35,033 nt of DNA, taken from positions 1 to 35,033 of the forward strand of contig CALFBP010000003.1 of the NCBI GenBank assembly GCA_937951625.1. Direction: 5' to 3'. This DNA is from an uncultured Thermoguttaceae bacterium (GTDB lineage Bacteria > Planctomycetota > Planctomycetia > Pirellulales > Thermoguttaceae). This document shows positions 6,975 through 14,901 of the stretch, one piece after another. The notes beneath the pieces were generated by a model, which searched no databases, was not told where the DNA came from, and saw nothing but the letters and a program-made list of their open reading frames with translations. The position numbers and the translations under genes are program-made. Numbering within the stretch: position 1 is the stretch's first letter; each line of letters starts with the position of its first letter.

Positions 6975-8120
6975 ATGGCAAAAAAGACAACAAATCAGGA
7001 TCAAGCGGCCGCCGCGCCGAACCTCAATCCACGCGACCAGCACACCCTCGAGCAACTCGTGGCCCTGGCCGACGCCGTGGTGCGGTCCGCCCAATCGGGC
7101 GTCGATCCCACGTTGAAGATTCCCACGCGAACCCTGTCCAATGTCCGCTACAACCGGACCAAGCGGATCATCGAGATGGGCAGCGCGCGGAGCGACCGGC
7201 AGCTCTTCAATCTGAACCAAGCCAAGAGCTACATGCAGACCCTGCTGGTCGCCAGCGGGGCCAAGAAGCTCATCGCCCAAGGCAAGACCACGAGCCTGCG
7301 GGGTATGTTCTATCTCTCGAAGCACACCATCGAGGGGACCCGCGAAGAAACCTTCGACGACCAGAGTGAATCGGACGGGATCATCGAGGACCTCGAGGTC
7401 GCCATCAACGTGCTCCGCGAGGAACTCCATCTTTATGCCAAGAACGCCGGAGCGATGGTGGGCGAGATCACCCTCATCGACAGCGGCGACACCATCGATT
7501 GCACGCGGATGGGCTCCGGCGGCTACAGCATCCCCTCGATCGTCGAGCCTGAGGTCGTTCAGTTCGCCGAGTGCAACGCCAAGTTCGTGCTGCACGTGGA
7601 AAAAGACACGGTCTGGCGACGCTTCAACGAAGACAAGTTCTGGAAGACGCACCAGTGCATCCTCACGCACGGCGGCGGCCAGCCTCCCCGCGGCGTTCGC
7701 CGCTTACTCTACCGCCTTCACCATGAGTTGAAGTTGCCGGTCTATTGCCTCCTGGACAACGACCCGTGGGGATACTACATCTATAGCGTCATCAAGCAGG
7801 GATCGATCAACCTCGCCTATGAATCCAAACGCATGGCCATTCCCGAGGCCCGTTTCCTCGGCCTGCGGTCCAAGGATTTCGTCGAGTGCGGCCTGTCGAA
7901 CAGCGTCAAGATCCAGCTCAATGAGACCGACCGCAAACGGGCCAAACAGATCGCCAAGTATCCTTGGTTCGCCCACAAGAAAGCGTGGCAAAAAGAAATC
8001 GAGCAACTGCTAGAGAACGGGTTCAAGCTCGAGGTCGAGGCCCTCATCAGCAAGGACATCAGCTACGTGACGGAGGAATACACCCCCACGCGGCTGGAAA
8101 ACGAAGACTGGCTGGATTGA
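6975..8120 (+). CDS. top6A: DNA topoisomerase VI subunit A (Spo11-like)
   Basis: The product has 381 residues, close to the usual subunit A length. It cuts and rejoins DNA through a tyrosine in a winged-helix (5Y-CAP) domain. The segment SLRGMFYLSKH puts the likely catalytic tyrosine at Y113. The Toprim domain is at about 203-380, with the glutamate in HVEKDTVWRRF (E209) and the metal-binding acidic pair in LLDNDPWGYY (D261, D263). THGGGQPPRGVRRLL (231-245) is another conserved Spo11/TopVI-A segment. The gene follows top6B by 68 bases in the same direction, so the two subunits are made together. The SD before the ATG at 6975 is weak (GGTAGGG about 20 bases away). The related eukaryotic Spo11 makes meiotic breaks, but paired with a full B subunit this is a topoisomerase. 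Confidence 0.95.
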   Translation: MAKKTTNQDQAAAAPNLNPRDQHTLEQLVALADAVVRSAQSGVDPTLKIPTRTLSNVRYNRTKRIIEMGSARSDRQLFNLNQAKSYMQTLLVASGAKKLIAQGKTTSLRGMFYLSKHTIEGTREETFDDQSESDGIIEDLEVAINVLREELHLYAKNAGAMVGEITLIDSGDTIDCTRMGSGGYSIPSIVEPEVVQFAECNAKFVLHVEKDTVWRRFNEDKFWKTHQCILTHGGGQPPRGVRRLLYRLHHELKLPVYCLLDNDPWGYYIYSVIKQGSINLAYESKRMAIPEARFLGLRSKDFVECGLSNSVKIQLNETDRKRAKQIAKYPWFAHKKAWQKEIEQLLENGFKLEVEALISKDISYVTEEYTPTRLENEDWLD

Positions 8121-8462
8121 GACCCGACAACCATGCGACTTGTCTAAAACACAGGCCTTTGTTTTTTTTCGATCCAATGATCGGTTCTGCGTTCCACCCG
8201 CGGAAAACACAGCGTCGCTGAACGTTCGATCCAGACGTCATGATCATTGGTAATGCCTTATCAAGTCATGTGGTCATACGAAATACTCTACCCAGGCAGC
8301 CCTGTTCTTTCGTCAAAAACGACCGGGGTGGCCGCGTTGCTGCGGCAATTACGGCGTTGTGTCAAGCCCTTGGTGAAGGGCAGGTTCTCACTTGTATTCA
8401 GCCGGCGCCTCGGCGAAACTGATGGGGCAGAGGGTGAAAATGCTCAAGCAGGAGAAGGTCCC
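8121..8462. other. Intergenic region between top6A and the Gfo/Idh/MocA gene
   Basis: This gap of 342 bases holds a weak terminator-like element (8146-8169), a short CGATC-CAAT-GATCG palindrome at 8170-8183 and a weak possible promoter (TTGGTG at 8370-8375, 17 bases, TGTATT at 8393-8398). The Gfo/Idh frame is open back to 8247. I treat that as chance, because the SD and Tat signal point to 8463. Nothing else is recognisable. Confidence 0.45.
8146..8169 (+). terminator. Weak intrinsic terminator after top6A
   Basis: AAAACA (8146-8151) can pair with TGTTTT (8160-8165) around an AGGCCT core, and the T run continues to 8169. The stem is A/T-rich and short. This is a plausible but weak factor-independent terminator 26 bases after the top6A stop. 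Confidence 0.35.
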
Positions 8463-9767
8463 ATGGCTTGTACCCGTTGGCTGACGCGTCGGCAATTCCT
8501 GAAGAGATCAGCGGCGGTGGGGGCCGCCGTGGCCGTTCCAACGGTCCTACCCGCTTCGGTCCTCGGTGCCGAAGGGCGGCCAGCGCCCAGCAACCGGATC
8601 ACCATCGGCTGCATCGGGGTTGGCGGGCAGGGCAATGGCAATCTGAGTGGTTTCTTGGGCGATCCTCGTTGCCAAGTCTTAGCGGTCAACGACGTGGATC
8701 AGCAGAACCTGGCGAGGACCCAGCGCCGCGTCAACGACGCTTATGGCAACCAGGACTGCGCGGCCTATCGCGACTTCCGCGAACTGTTGGCGCGGGACGA
8801 CATCGACGCCATTTCGCTCGCCACACCTGACCACTGGCACGCCATCCCCGCCATCCTAGCCGCCCGCTCCGGCAAGGACATCTACGGCGAGAAGCCCTTC
8901 AGCCACGACTTGCGCGAAGGCCGGGCCATGGTGGAAGCCTTGAATCAGTATGGCCGTATTTGGCAGACCGGCTCGTGGCAGCGTTCCACGGGCGATTTCC
9001 GCTTCGCCTGCGAGCTGGTCCGCAACGGCCGCATCGGCAAGGTCCATACGGTCGAAGTCGGTTTGCCTACCGGCAGCGCCGGCGGAAACGCACCCTTCAC
9101 CGATCCGCCTCCACACTTGGACTACGACTTTTGGTGCGGGCCTGCGCCTTGGGCCCCCTATTCCGCCGATCGAACGCATTGGAACTGGCGGTGGCAAATG
9201 GATTATGGTGGCGGACAACTGATGGACTGGATCGGCCATCATGGCGACATCGCCCAATGGGGCTTGGGAACCGAGACGACCGGGCCGGTCGAATTCAAAC
9301 CGATCTACGCGGATTTTCCGAAGACCGGCATCTGGGACGCGGCCACCCGTTATCGCATCGAATGCACCTACGCCAATGGCGTGAAGCTCATCGTGCAGAA
9401 TGCCGAGGGCCCTGTGCGGATGGGAGCGAAGTGGATCGGGACCGACGGCTGGGTATGGGTCGACCGGGGCGGTTTCGAGACCCAGCCGGCAAGCCTCAAG
9501 AAAGACCGTATCCGGCCCGATGAAATCCGCCTCTACCACTCGACGAACCACATCGGCAATTTCATCGACTGCGTGATTTCGCGGCGGCCGACGATCACCC
9601 CGGCCGAGGTGGCCCACCGCTCGGCCAGCATTGGCCACTTGTGCGTGATCGCGATCACGCTGGGCCGCACCATTCGCTGGAACCCGGACGCTGAGGAAAT
9701 CCTCGACGATCCAGCCGCCACGGCCCTGCTGGGACGCGCCAAACGCGAGCCCTGGAATATCCTTTAG
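8463..9767 (+). CDS. Tat-exported Gfo/Idh/MocA family oxidoreductase
   Basis: The product has 434 residues. The N-terminus has a twin-arginine signal (RRQFLK at 9-14) followed by an Ala/Val-rich segment. A Rossmann fold then opens with IGCIGVGGQGNGNL (about 48-61). TPDHWHA (121-127) and GEKPFSHD (142-149) are the nucleotide/substrate motifs, with the catalytic-region EKP lysine at 144. Family members oxidise or epimerise sugars and sugar derivatives with NAD(P); exported ones are frequent in planctomycetes and are often linked to keto-sugar chemistry. The ATG at 8463 is chosen because GGAG lies 9 bases upstream and it leads straight into the Tat signal. A hairpin with a T run at 9847-9874 ends the transcript. 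Exact substrate unknown. Confidence 0.9.
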   Translation: MACTRWLTRRQFLKRSAAVGAAVAVPTVLPASVLGAEGRPAPSNRITIGCIGVGGQGNGNLSGFLGDPRCQVLAVNDVDQQNLARTQRRVNDAYGNQDCAAYRDFRELLARDDIDAISLATPDHWHAIPAILAARSGKDIYGEKPFSHDLREGRAMVEALNQYGRIWQTGSWQRSTGDFRFACELVRNGRIGKVHTVEVGLPTGSAGGNAPFTDPPPHLDYDFWCGPAPWAPYSADRTHWNWRWQMDYGGGQLMDWIGHHGDIAQWGLGTETTGPVEFKPIYADFPKTGIWDAATRYRIECTYANGVKLIVQNAEGPVRMGAKWIGTDGWVWVDRGGFETQPASLKKDRIRPDEIRLYHSTNHIGNFIDCVISRRPTITPAEVAHRSASIGHLCVIAITLGRTIRWNPDAEEILDDPAATALLGRAKREPWNIL

Positions 9768-9846
9768 AAAGTCGCCGTAAACAACCTGAGGGCCTCGGTG
9801 CGGTAGAGCGCACACGTGGCCTTCCGCGCGGAAGCCTGGGAACGTC

Positions 9847-9874
9847 CTTCGTCTTGCTCAGACGAAGAGTTTTT
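9847..9874 (+). terminator. Intrinsic terminator of the Gfo/Idh/MocA gene, overlapping the PIG-L 3' end
   Basis: CTTCGTCT (9847-9854), loop TGCTC and AGACGAAG (9860-9867) make a perfect 8-base stem followed by AGTTTTT. That is a standard terminator for plus-strand transcription. The right arm and T run lie inside the last codons and stop of the convergent PIG-L gene, which ends at 9858. Confidence 0.75.
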
Positions 9875-10679
9875 CATACTGCTTGGGCGAATAAAAATTG
9901 AACTCGATCTCGCGGATGTACTCTTGCGGGCCCGCGTTGCGTTGGACTTCGATCAGCACGTCGATTTGTTCCTGACTGGCATAGGCGCGGATCGCCTCGA
10001 GCTTGGTTTCGAGCATCGCCGCGGGAGTCGTGATGCGCAACTGCGGCGGCGAGGGAAAGTCGCAGTAAGTGGCGTATTCATAGACGGCGGGAACTTTTTC
10101 GATGGGCGGGCCTAGCTCTGGCCAGATGTTACCTTGGGCATGGAACAAACTGATCAGCATCTCCTCGTTGACAATTCGGTGATCGGGGTGCAAGTCGCTG
10201 ATCGTGGGTAGAAAGACGCGGGTCGGGCGGATTAAACGGAGGATGTGGGGATAGGCGTTTTGCAGGCCGCTGGCCCCCTCCACCTCCGTCGGATCGCCGA
10301 TCGTGGCGAAATGCCGTCCTCGGTAGGGATTCAAGTTGCAATCGGGAAAATGGAGGAAGTGAAGATTCTCCAAGGGGAGGCCGAGGATTTTGAAGGATTT
10401 TTCCGCCTCGCTGCGGCGGATCTCAGAGATTGAGCGTCGCTGGGTGAACTTGCAGTAGCCCATGCGCCCGTCGGTCGTGATTACCGCGTGGACTTGAACG
10501 CCCTCGGCTAGGGCTGCCTGGAACGTCAGGCCGGCCCCGGTCACAATGTCGTCGTCGTGCGCCGCGACGAACATCCAACATTCGCGCGGCCCCTGCCAAT
10601 TGGGAAAGATTTCGGCGATGTTGTCGCTGGCCTGAATGGCCCCCACGCCCCGGCGGAAATATGTGATTCCGTGTGCCAT
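9858..10679 (-). CDS. PIG-L family N-acetylglucosaminyl deacetylase-like protein
   Basis: The product has 273 residues with no signal peptide, so it is probably cytoplasmic. The PIG-L/LmbE zinc-site motif appears as AAHDDDIVTGAG (39-50), in place of the usual AHPDD(E/D). The second zinc region is DLHPDHR (about 161-167). Family members remove acetyl groups from N-acetylglucosamine or related amides. The ATG at 10679 has AGGAGG 6 bases upstream. The gene follows the SIS-domain gene by only 21 bases, so the two form an operon; a deacetylase plus an amino-sugar isomerase/deaminase fold is a coherent amino-sugar pair. The His-Asp-Asp-Asp variant of the first motif keeps the metal-binding His and Asp. 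The true substrate is not shown. Confidence 0.86.
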   Translation of the reverse strand: MAHGITYFRRGVGAIQASDNIAEIFPNWQGPRECWMFVAAHDDDIVTGAGLTFQAALAEGVQVHAVITTDGRMGYCKFTQRRSISEIRRSEAEKSFKILGLPLENLHFLHFPDCNLNPYRGRHFATIGDPTEVEGASGLQNAYPHILRLIRPTRVFLPTISDLHPDHRIVNEEMLISLFHAQGNIWPELGPPIEKVPAVYEYATYCDFPSPPQLRITTPAAMLETKLEAIRAYASQEQIDVLIEVQRNAGPQEYIREIEFNFYSPKQYEKLFV

Positions 10680-10700
10680 CGTTGCCTCCTCTGCTACGGC

Positions 10701-11726
10701 CTATGGCGCGGCTACGAATTCGTTGCCGATCTTTCGTGCCCGTTCCGCTTTGTCGAGATTGATGCCCAAGGCGACGCCCACGTGGACGAGAATGTTCCAC
10801 CCGGCCAACAACTGAAGCACGGTGTCGTAGCCTGGCACCTGGGGAATGCGGATCGTGGGGAAGATCGTCTCGTGGCTCGACACGGCGATCACCTTCATTC
10901 CCACCCCGTTCACCAACACGTCCTTGAATTTTTCCATTTCTTCCCTGAAGGGGTCGATCACGACGACCACTTCGTCTTCTCGCATCACTTCCTCAATGCC
11001 GTGGACGGCATAGGTTCCTTCCAAATAGTCGCTCTTCTTGTGCGTAATTTCATTGGTTTTCAAGGCCAGTTCTTCGGCCACCCCGTTGTTGCGGCCCGCG
11101 AAGTAGATCGTCGGGGCGGCCGCGATCCACTGAACCATGTTGGGGTCCAATTCGGCCTCGAGCACCTCTTGCGCTTTGCTGGCGGCTTCGGCCTGATTCT
11201 GGGCCATGGGCCCGTCGGCCTCGAACGGACTGAGCAGCGAACGATAAAACAGAGCCTGCTCCACCACGCTTTTGGTGGCCGCCACGGCCTCCTCTTTGCC
11301 ACAGATCAGGGTGAAGCACCGCTTGCAAAGGGCTTCCAACGGGGTGCCTTGATGGGCCGTCAGCCCGAATCGGAGGCGATGCCCTTGTTCCGCCAGCCGC
11401 GTGAACAGCGAAATGACTTCCTTGGTTTTCCCGCTGTTGCTAGCGCCGAAAACAGCGAAGTCGGCCAGTGGATACTCATGCGCCTGCCGGGCCCCATCCG
11501 TAAACACGCTCAACGGTGCGCCAAGGCGGAGGCAATCGTAAATCAGGTTCTTAGCCGGAAAAATGCGGCTCGAGCCCTCGCCCGTCAGAAACAGCTTGCC
11601 GCACTGCTGAATTGCCTGGGCAACCAGCACCGCCTGCTCGAAATCGAATCGCTGGATAATGCCAGGCGTCTCCAGCATTTCGCGCACCAGGGCAAAGTCC
11701 CGATACTTCGCATCTTTGAGATTCAT
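10701..11726 (-). CDS. Double SIS-domain protein (GlmS/AgaS-like sugar isomerase or deaminase)
   Basis: The product has 341 residues with two SIS domains. SIS 1 is at about 35-170, with LFLTGEGSSRIF (46-57) and the Ser/Thr-rich FGASNSGKTKE loop for sugar phosphate. SIS 2 is at about 205-340, with YFAGRNNGVAEELALKTNEI and a HG motif in YAVHGIEE. This is the layout of the isomerase half of GlmS and of AgaS/FrlB-type enzymes that act on amino-sugar or fructosamine phosphates. No glutaminase domain is present, so it is more likely a deaminase/isomerase than a GlmS. The frame is open upstream to 12056. I choose the ATG at 11726 because GAGGG lies 8 bases before it and the SIS fold starts directly after. 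It is the first gene of an operon with PIG-L, driven by the promoter at 11816-11845. Confidence 0.86.
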   Translation of the reverse strand: MNLKDAKYRDFALVREMLETPGIIQRFDFEQAVLVAQAIQQCGKLFLTGEGSSRIFPAKNLIYDCLRLGAPLSVFTDGARQAHEYPLADFAVFGASNSGKTKEVISLFTRLAEQGHRLRFGLTAHQGTPLEALCKRCFTLICGKEEAVAATKSVVEQALFYRSLLSPFEADGPMAQNQAEAASKAQEVLEAELDPNMVQWIAAAPTIYFAGRNNGVAEELALKTNEITHKKSDYLEGTYAVHGIEEVMREDEVVVVIDPFREEMEKFKDVLVNGVGMKVIAVSSHETIFPTIRIPQVPGYDTVLQLLAGWNILVHVGVALGINLDKAERARKIGNEFVAAP

Positions 11727-11815
11727 CGCTGACCCTCGCTCGTTTTCCGGCCGCGACGGACACTTCCGCGGGCCGGAAGCCCCAAGGTTGGCAACACTGC
11801 GGCCTGAAGAACGGA

Positions 11816-11845
11816 AGTATAGCACTTGGTTGGGCCAAGCTGCAA
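11816..11845 (-). promoter_or_regulatory. Sigma70-like promoter of the SIS/PIG-L operon
   Basis: Read on the minus strand: TTGCAG (11845-11840), an 18-base spacer and TATACT (11821-11816). The -10 box ends about 90 bases before the chosen start codon at 11726. Confidence 0.55.
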
Positions 11846-12040
11846 TGGGCATAGGCCCAACGCTTGATCGCCAAACAGATTGGAACTTGGCACGGCCATC
11901 TTCGCCCAAGCACCGCCTGCTTGATGCTGCGCGGGATTCGCGCCCTCCATCCAGCGGAGGCGCACGTTGCTGTCCCAACCGGCCGGCTCCCGAACATGCG
12001 TTCGCCTGGCTCCGATCCGCAAATCGGTTTCCGATCGCGT

Positions 12041-12069
12041 TTGGCGTTTTCGGCATTGCCGGGTATGCT
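12041..12069 (+). promoter_or_regulatory. Sigma70-like promoter of the TIM-barrel gene
   Basis: TTGGCG (12041-12046), a 17-base spacer and TATGCT (12064-12069) lie about 80 bases before the ATG at 12150. Confidence 0.5.
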
Positions 12070-12149
12070 GGACAGACCCGAAGCGTTCCCGATATGCTGA
12101 CGTACTCTGCATTGTCCCGGAGTAACGCCCTTTGTTCAGGAGCTAAGAC

Positions 12150-13058
12150 ATGAGCCAGAGAATGAGTCGCCGAGAATTTGTCGTTACCGCCGGAGCTTTG
12201 GCGGGCGGGACTGTTTTATCTACTGCCGTGGCCGGGCTTCGTGCCGCGGAAGTTGGTTCCGGGGCGCCGCACGCGGAAAAACTGGGGTGGCGGATCGCCT
12301 GTTGCGCCTACACCTTCCGAAAGCATCCCTTTGCCGAGGCGGTCCGAAAGACGGCGGCCTTGGGCTTGAAACATATCGAGGGCTTCGCTTGGCAGCCGCT
12401 CAGCGCGGCCGAGGCGAAAGTCCAGACTAATGAAACGATGTCGCCCGCGGCCCGGCAGCAAATGAAAGCCATCTTGGCCGACCATGGGGTCAAGCTCGTG
12501 AGCTGCTATCTTAGCGAGCTGCCCAATAAGGAAGACGTGTGCCGCAAAAAGTTCGAGTGGGGTAAGGAATTGGGGGTCGAGTATTTCGTGGCCGAGCCGC
12601 CCAAGGACGCCTTCGACCTTCTGGCCCGGCTCTGCGATGAATACCAGATCTCGCTGGCCGTCCACAATCACCCCAAGCCGCACTCGGTCTATTGGAATCC
12701 CGAAACCGTCGTCGAGGTCTCGCAGGGCCGGACCAAACGGATCGGCGCGTGCGCCGACACAGGCCACTGGGTGCGTTCGGGCCTCGACCCCGTGGAGTGC
12801 GTCAAGAAACTCGAAGGACGGCTTATCGGCTTCCACCTCAAAGACCTCGCTGCCTTCGGCGATCCGAAGTCGCACGACGTCCCCTGGGGCACGGGCAAGG
12901 CCAACATCGCCGGTGTGCTTGCGGAAGTGAAACGCCAAGGGGCCAAGCCGGTCTTCGGCATCGAATACGAGCGCGAACTGCCCGACGCCGAACTCGAGCG
13001 CGAAGTGGCCCAGTGCATCGCGAACTTTGACGAAATGGCGAGCAATTTGAGCTGTTGA
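12150..13058 (+). CDS. Tat-exported sugar phosphate isomerase/epimerase-like TIM-barrel protein
   Basis: The product has 302 residues. RREFVVTAGALAGG (8-21) is a twin-arginine signal, and the Ala-X-Ala-like end is near residue 34. The rest is an AP-endonuclease-2/xylose-isomerase-like TIM barrel. It has WRIACCAYTFRKHPFAEAV at the first strand, ALGLKHIEGFAW, a metal-site-like VHNHPKPH, GACADTGHW, GFHLKDL and PVFGIEYE near the end. The His, Asp and Glu residues in those strands match the usual metal-binding set. Family members isomerise or epimerise (keto-)sugars; with the Tat-exported oxidoreductase upstream and the DUF1080 segment downstream this suggests keto-sugar processing outside the cytoplasm. 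AGGAG lies 7-8 bases before the ATG. The next gene begins 58 bases on, so they may be cotranscribed. Confidence 0.86.
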   Translation: MSQRMSRREFVVTAGALAGGTVLSTAVAGLRAAEVGSGAPHAEKLGWRIACCAYTFRKHPFAEAVRKTAALGLKHIEGFAWQPLSAAEAKVQTNETMSPAARQQMKAILADHGVKLVSCYLSELPNKEDVCRKKFEWGKELGVEYFVAEPPKDAFDLLARLCDEYQISLAVHNHPKPHSVYWNPETVVEVSQGRTKRIGACADTGHWVRSGLDPVECVKKLEGRLIGFHLKDLAAFGDPKSHDVPWGTGKANIAGVLAEVKRQGAKPVFGIEYERELPDAELEREVAQCIANFDEMASNLSC

Positions 13059-13116
13059 GCATTGCTTTTGAATCGGGCTGGTCGAGGCCGGCCGAGCGAG
13101 GCAGGAGATTTCGACC

Positions 13117-14901
13117 ATGACACCCCGAGATGCACGAATCTGGGGCTGGACGAGGTGGATCATGCCGCTCTTCCTCCTCGTGGCGATGGCGAGGGTTGGC
13201 TTGGCCGCTGGCCCTGATCTTGCTCGGCAAGCGATCGAAGACTGCCGCGTCCAAGGCGGCGTGATCGTGCATCTTGGCTGCGGCGACGGCCATTCGCAGA
13301 ACAACTTTTTGCGGGGCGCTTGCCGCCTGGGCTTCATGCCGGCCAACGGGCTGGTGTACTTTCCGCCCGACCAATGTTTCTGCCAGCCGGGCGCGAAGGT
13401 CCTTGGGCTGAAAGCGGTCGGGCCCGCGCCTGCCCGGCCACCCCAACCGGTGCCCGACGCATCCCGGCTGATTCGGGGGCCGGCTTACGAGGCTTCGCTG
13501 GCCGCCAAGCCGTCTTCCTCTGCGGCGTCGGCCGTCGGCGATTGGCCCACCTTCCGCCACGACCCTGCCCGCCACGGTTCCACGCCCTCGGCCGTCGGCA
13601 TCCCGCTTGCCGACCGTTGGAAAGCGACGATCGGCGGCCCACTGACCGCGCCCGTCGCCGCGCAAGGAAAGGTCCACGTCGCCGCGCGCGACGCCCAAAC
13701 GTTGTACGCTTTGGACCTGGCAACGGGCCGGACGCTCTGGACGTTCGTGGCCGGGGGCCGCATCGATTCGCCCCCGACCATTCACGACGGCCGGGTGCTC
13801 TTCGGCAGCGCCGACGGTTGGATCTACTGCCTCAGGTCGGACGACGGTTCGCTCTGCTGGCGATTCCTGGCCGCGCTGTGCGATCGCCGCATTGCCTGCT
13901 TCGATCGCATCGAGTCGGTCTGGCCGGTGCATGGGAGCGTGTTGGTGCGCGACGGGATCGCCTACCTCGCCGCAGGCCGCTCGACGTATCTCGACGGGGG
14001 AATCGCCCTTTGGGCGCTCGATCCAGCCTCGGGACGCATCTTGCACAAGACCACGCTTTCCGGTCCCTTCCCTGACGGCGGAAAGACCGTCCCTCGCGAC
14101 GTGTCGTTTTTCATCCGCGGCGCGAATTCCGATGTCTTGGTGAGCGAGGGGGACGCCATCTGCATGCGGCAGAAACGCCTCACCCTGGATTTAAGGGAGC
14201 AGTGGCCCGAGTTGCTCTCCAACAAGGGTGAGTGCGACGTGGGCCTGCACGTCTTTTCGACCTCCGGCCTGCTCGACGGTTCCTGGTACAACCGCACGTT
14301 TTGGATGTACGCCAAGCGATGGCCGGGATTTCAGTTGGCCAACCAGGCGCCGAAAAGCGGCCAGATCCTTGTCGTTGACGCCGAAAACACCTACGCCGTC
14401 CATCCGTTCTACCGCCGCAACGTCCACAGCCCGATGTTTTTCCCCGGCAGGGAAGGCTACCTGCTGTTCGCCGACCGCAACCACAACGAGCTGAACTCTG
14501 GGGTGCAGATTCGCTCCAAGCTTCGCGGCGACCTCTACGGCGGCCGGGTCTACGGCCCGCAAGTCGAAATCGAGGCCGGCCCTGGCCAGTCGGGCTTCAT
14601 CTATGGCGAGGCCGCCGGCGGTTGGCAGTCGCCCGAACCGCTTTCCAAGGATAAGGCGACGAGCGAGCATAACCACTTCAACAATGGCCAGTGGAACCAC
14701 TATCGCGTGCGCGCGGTCGGCCGGCACATCGAGACCTGGATCAATGGCCACAAAATCGCCGACTTGATGTACGACGAGAAACGCTATGCGGACAATCCCG
14801 AGGGCTTCATCGGCCTGCAAGTCCATGGCGTGGGGAAGCGAGGGCCGTTTTCGGTTCGATGGAAGAACATCTACGTCAAGCGGCTGAACGACGCCAAGTG
14901 A
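13117..14901 (+). CDS. Mosaic secreted protein: methyltransferase stub, PQQ-like propeller fragment, DUF1080 C-terminal half
   Basis: The product has 594 residues in one open frame. Residues 1-31 form a signal peptide. VIVHLGCGDG (49-58) is the first SAM-binding strand and glycine loop of a class I methyltransferase, but the rest of that domain is missing. The text jumps to CRLGFMPANGLVYFPP (69-84), a segment I associate with the middle of large planctomycete propeller/methyltransferase proteins. A propeller part follows (about 142-455, WPTFRHDPARHG, LYALDLATGRTLW). At about 457-458 it jumps again into NSGVQIRSK...GPQVEIE, the second half of a DUF1080 3-keto-disaccharide hydrolase fold, which runs to the C-terminus (WINGHKIADL, GFIGLQVHG). 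Neither module looks complete. AGGAG is 10 bases before the ATG, and the stop overlaps the next start. It may be a real rearranged gene, a decaying one, or an assembly artefact. Confidence 0.72.
   Translation: MTPRDARIWGWTRWIMPLFLLVAMARVGLAAGPDLARQAIEDCRVQGGVIVHLGCGDGHSQNNFLRGACRLGFMPANGLVYFPPDQCFCQPGAKVLGLKAVGPAPARPPQPVPDASRLIRGPAYEASLAAKPSSSAASAVGDWPTFRHDPARHGSTPSAVGIPLADRWKATIGGPLTAPVAAQGKVHVAARDAQTLYALDLATGRTLWTFVAGGRIDSPPTIHDGRVLFGSADGWIYCLRSDDGSLCWRFLAALCDRRIACFDRIESVWPVHGSVLVRDGIAYLAAGRSTYLDGGIALWALDPASGRILHKTTLSGPFPDGGKTVPRDVSFFIRGANSDVLVSEGDAICMRQKRLTLDLREQWPELLSNKGECDVGLHVFSTSGLLDGSWYNRTFWMYAKRWPGFQLANQAPKSGQILVVDAENTYAVHPFYRRNVHSPMFFPGREGYLLFADRNHNELNSGVQIRSKLRGDLYGGRVYGPQVEIEAGPGQSGFIYGEAAGGWQSPEPLSKDKATSEHNHFNNGQWNHYRVRAVGRHIETWINGHKIADLMYDEKRYADNPEGFIGLQVHGVGKRGPFSVRWKNIYVKRLNDAK

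Larger units (their letters stand above)
11727..12149. other. Divergent intergenic region between the SIS/PIG-L operon and the TIM-barrel gene
   Basis: The gap has 423 bases. Two opposite sigma70-like promoters can be placed in it (11816-11845 minus, 12041-12069 plus). The roughly 195 bases between them show no gene, and I could not identify a clear operator palindrome by eye. Confidence 0.5.

Noticed and set aside
8247-8462. 72-codon N-terminal extension of the Gfo/Idh/MocA gene
   Set aside because: The ATG at 8463 has a good SD and leads directly into a Tat signal, which would not work internally.
10557-11732. 391-codon open frame on the plus strand
   Set aside because: It is antisense to the SIS/PIG-L operon, whose minus-strand frames carry clear catalytic motifs.
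11727-12056. 110-codon N-terminal extension of the SIS gene
   Set aside because: It crosses the promoter and has unusual composition; the SD is at 11726.
12838-14046. 402-codon open frame on the minus strand
   Set aside because: It spans two plus-strand genes with SDs and signal peptides, and reads as an Arg/Gly-rich shadow.
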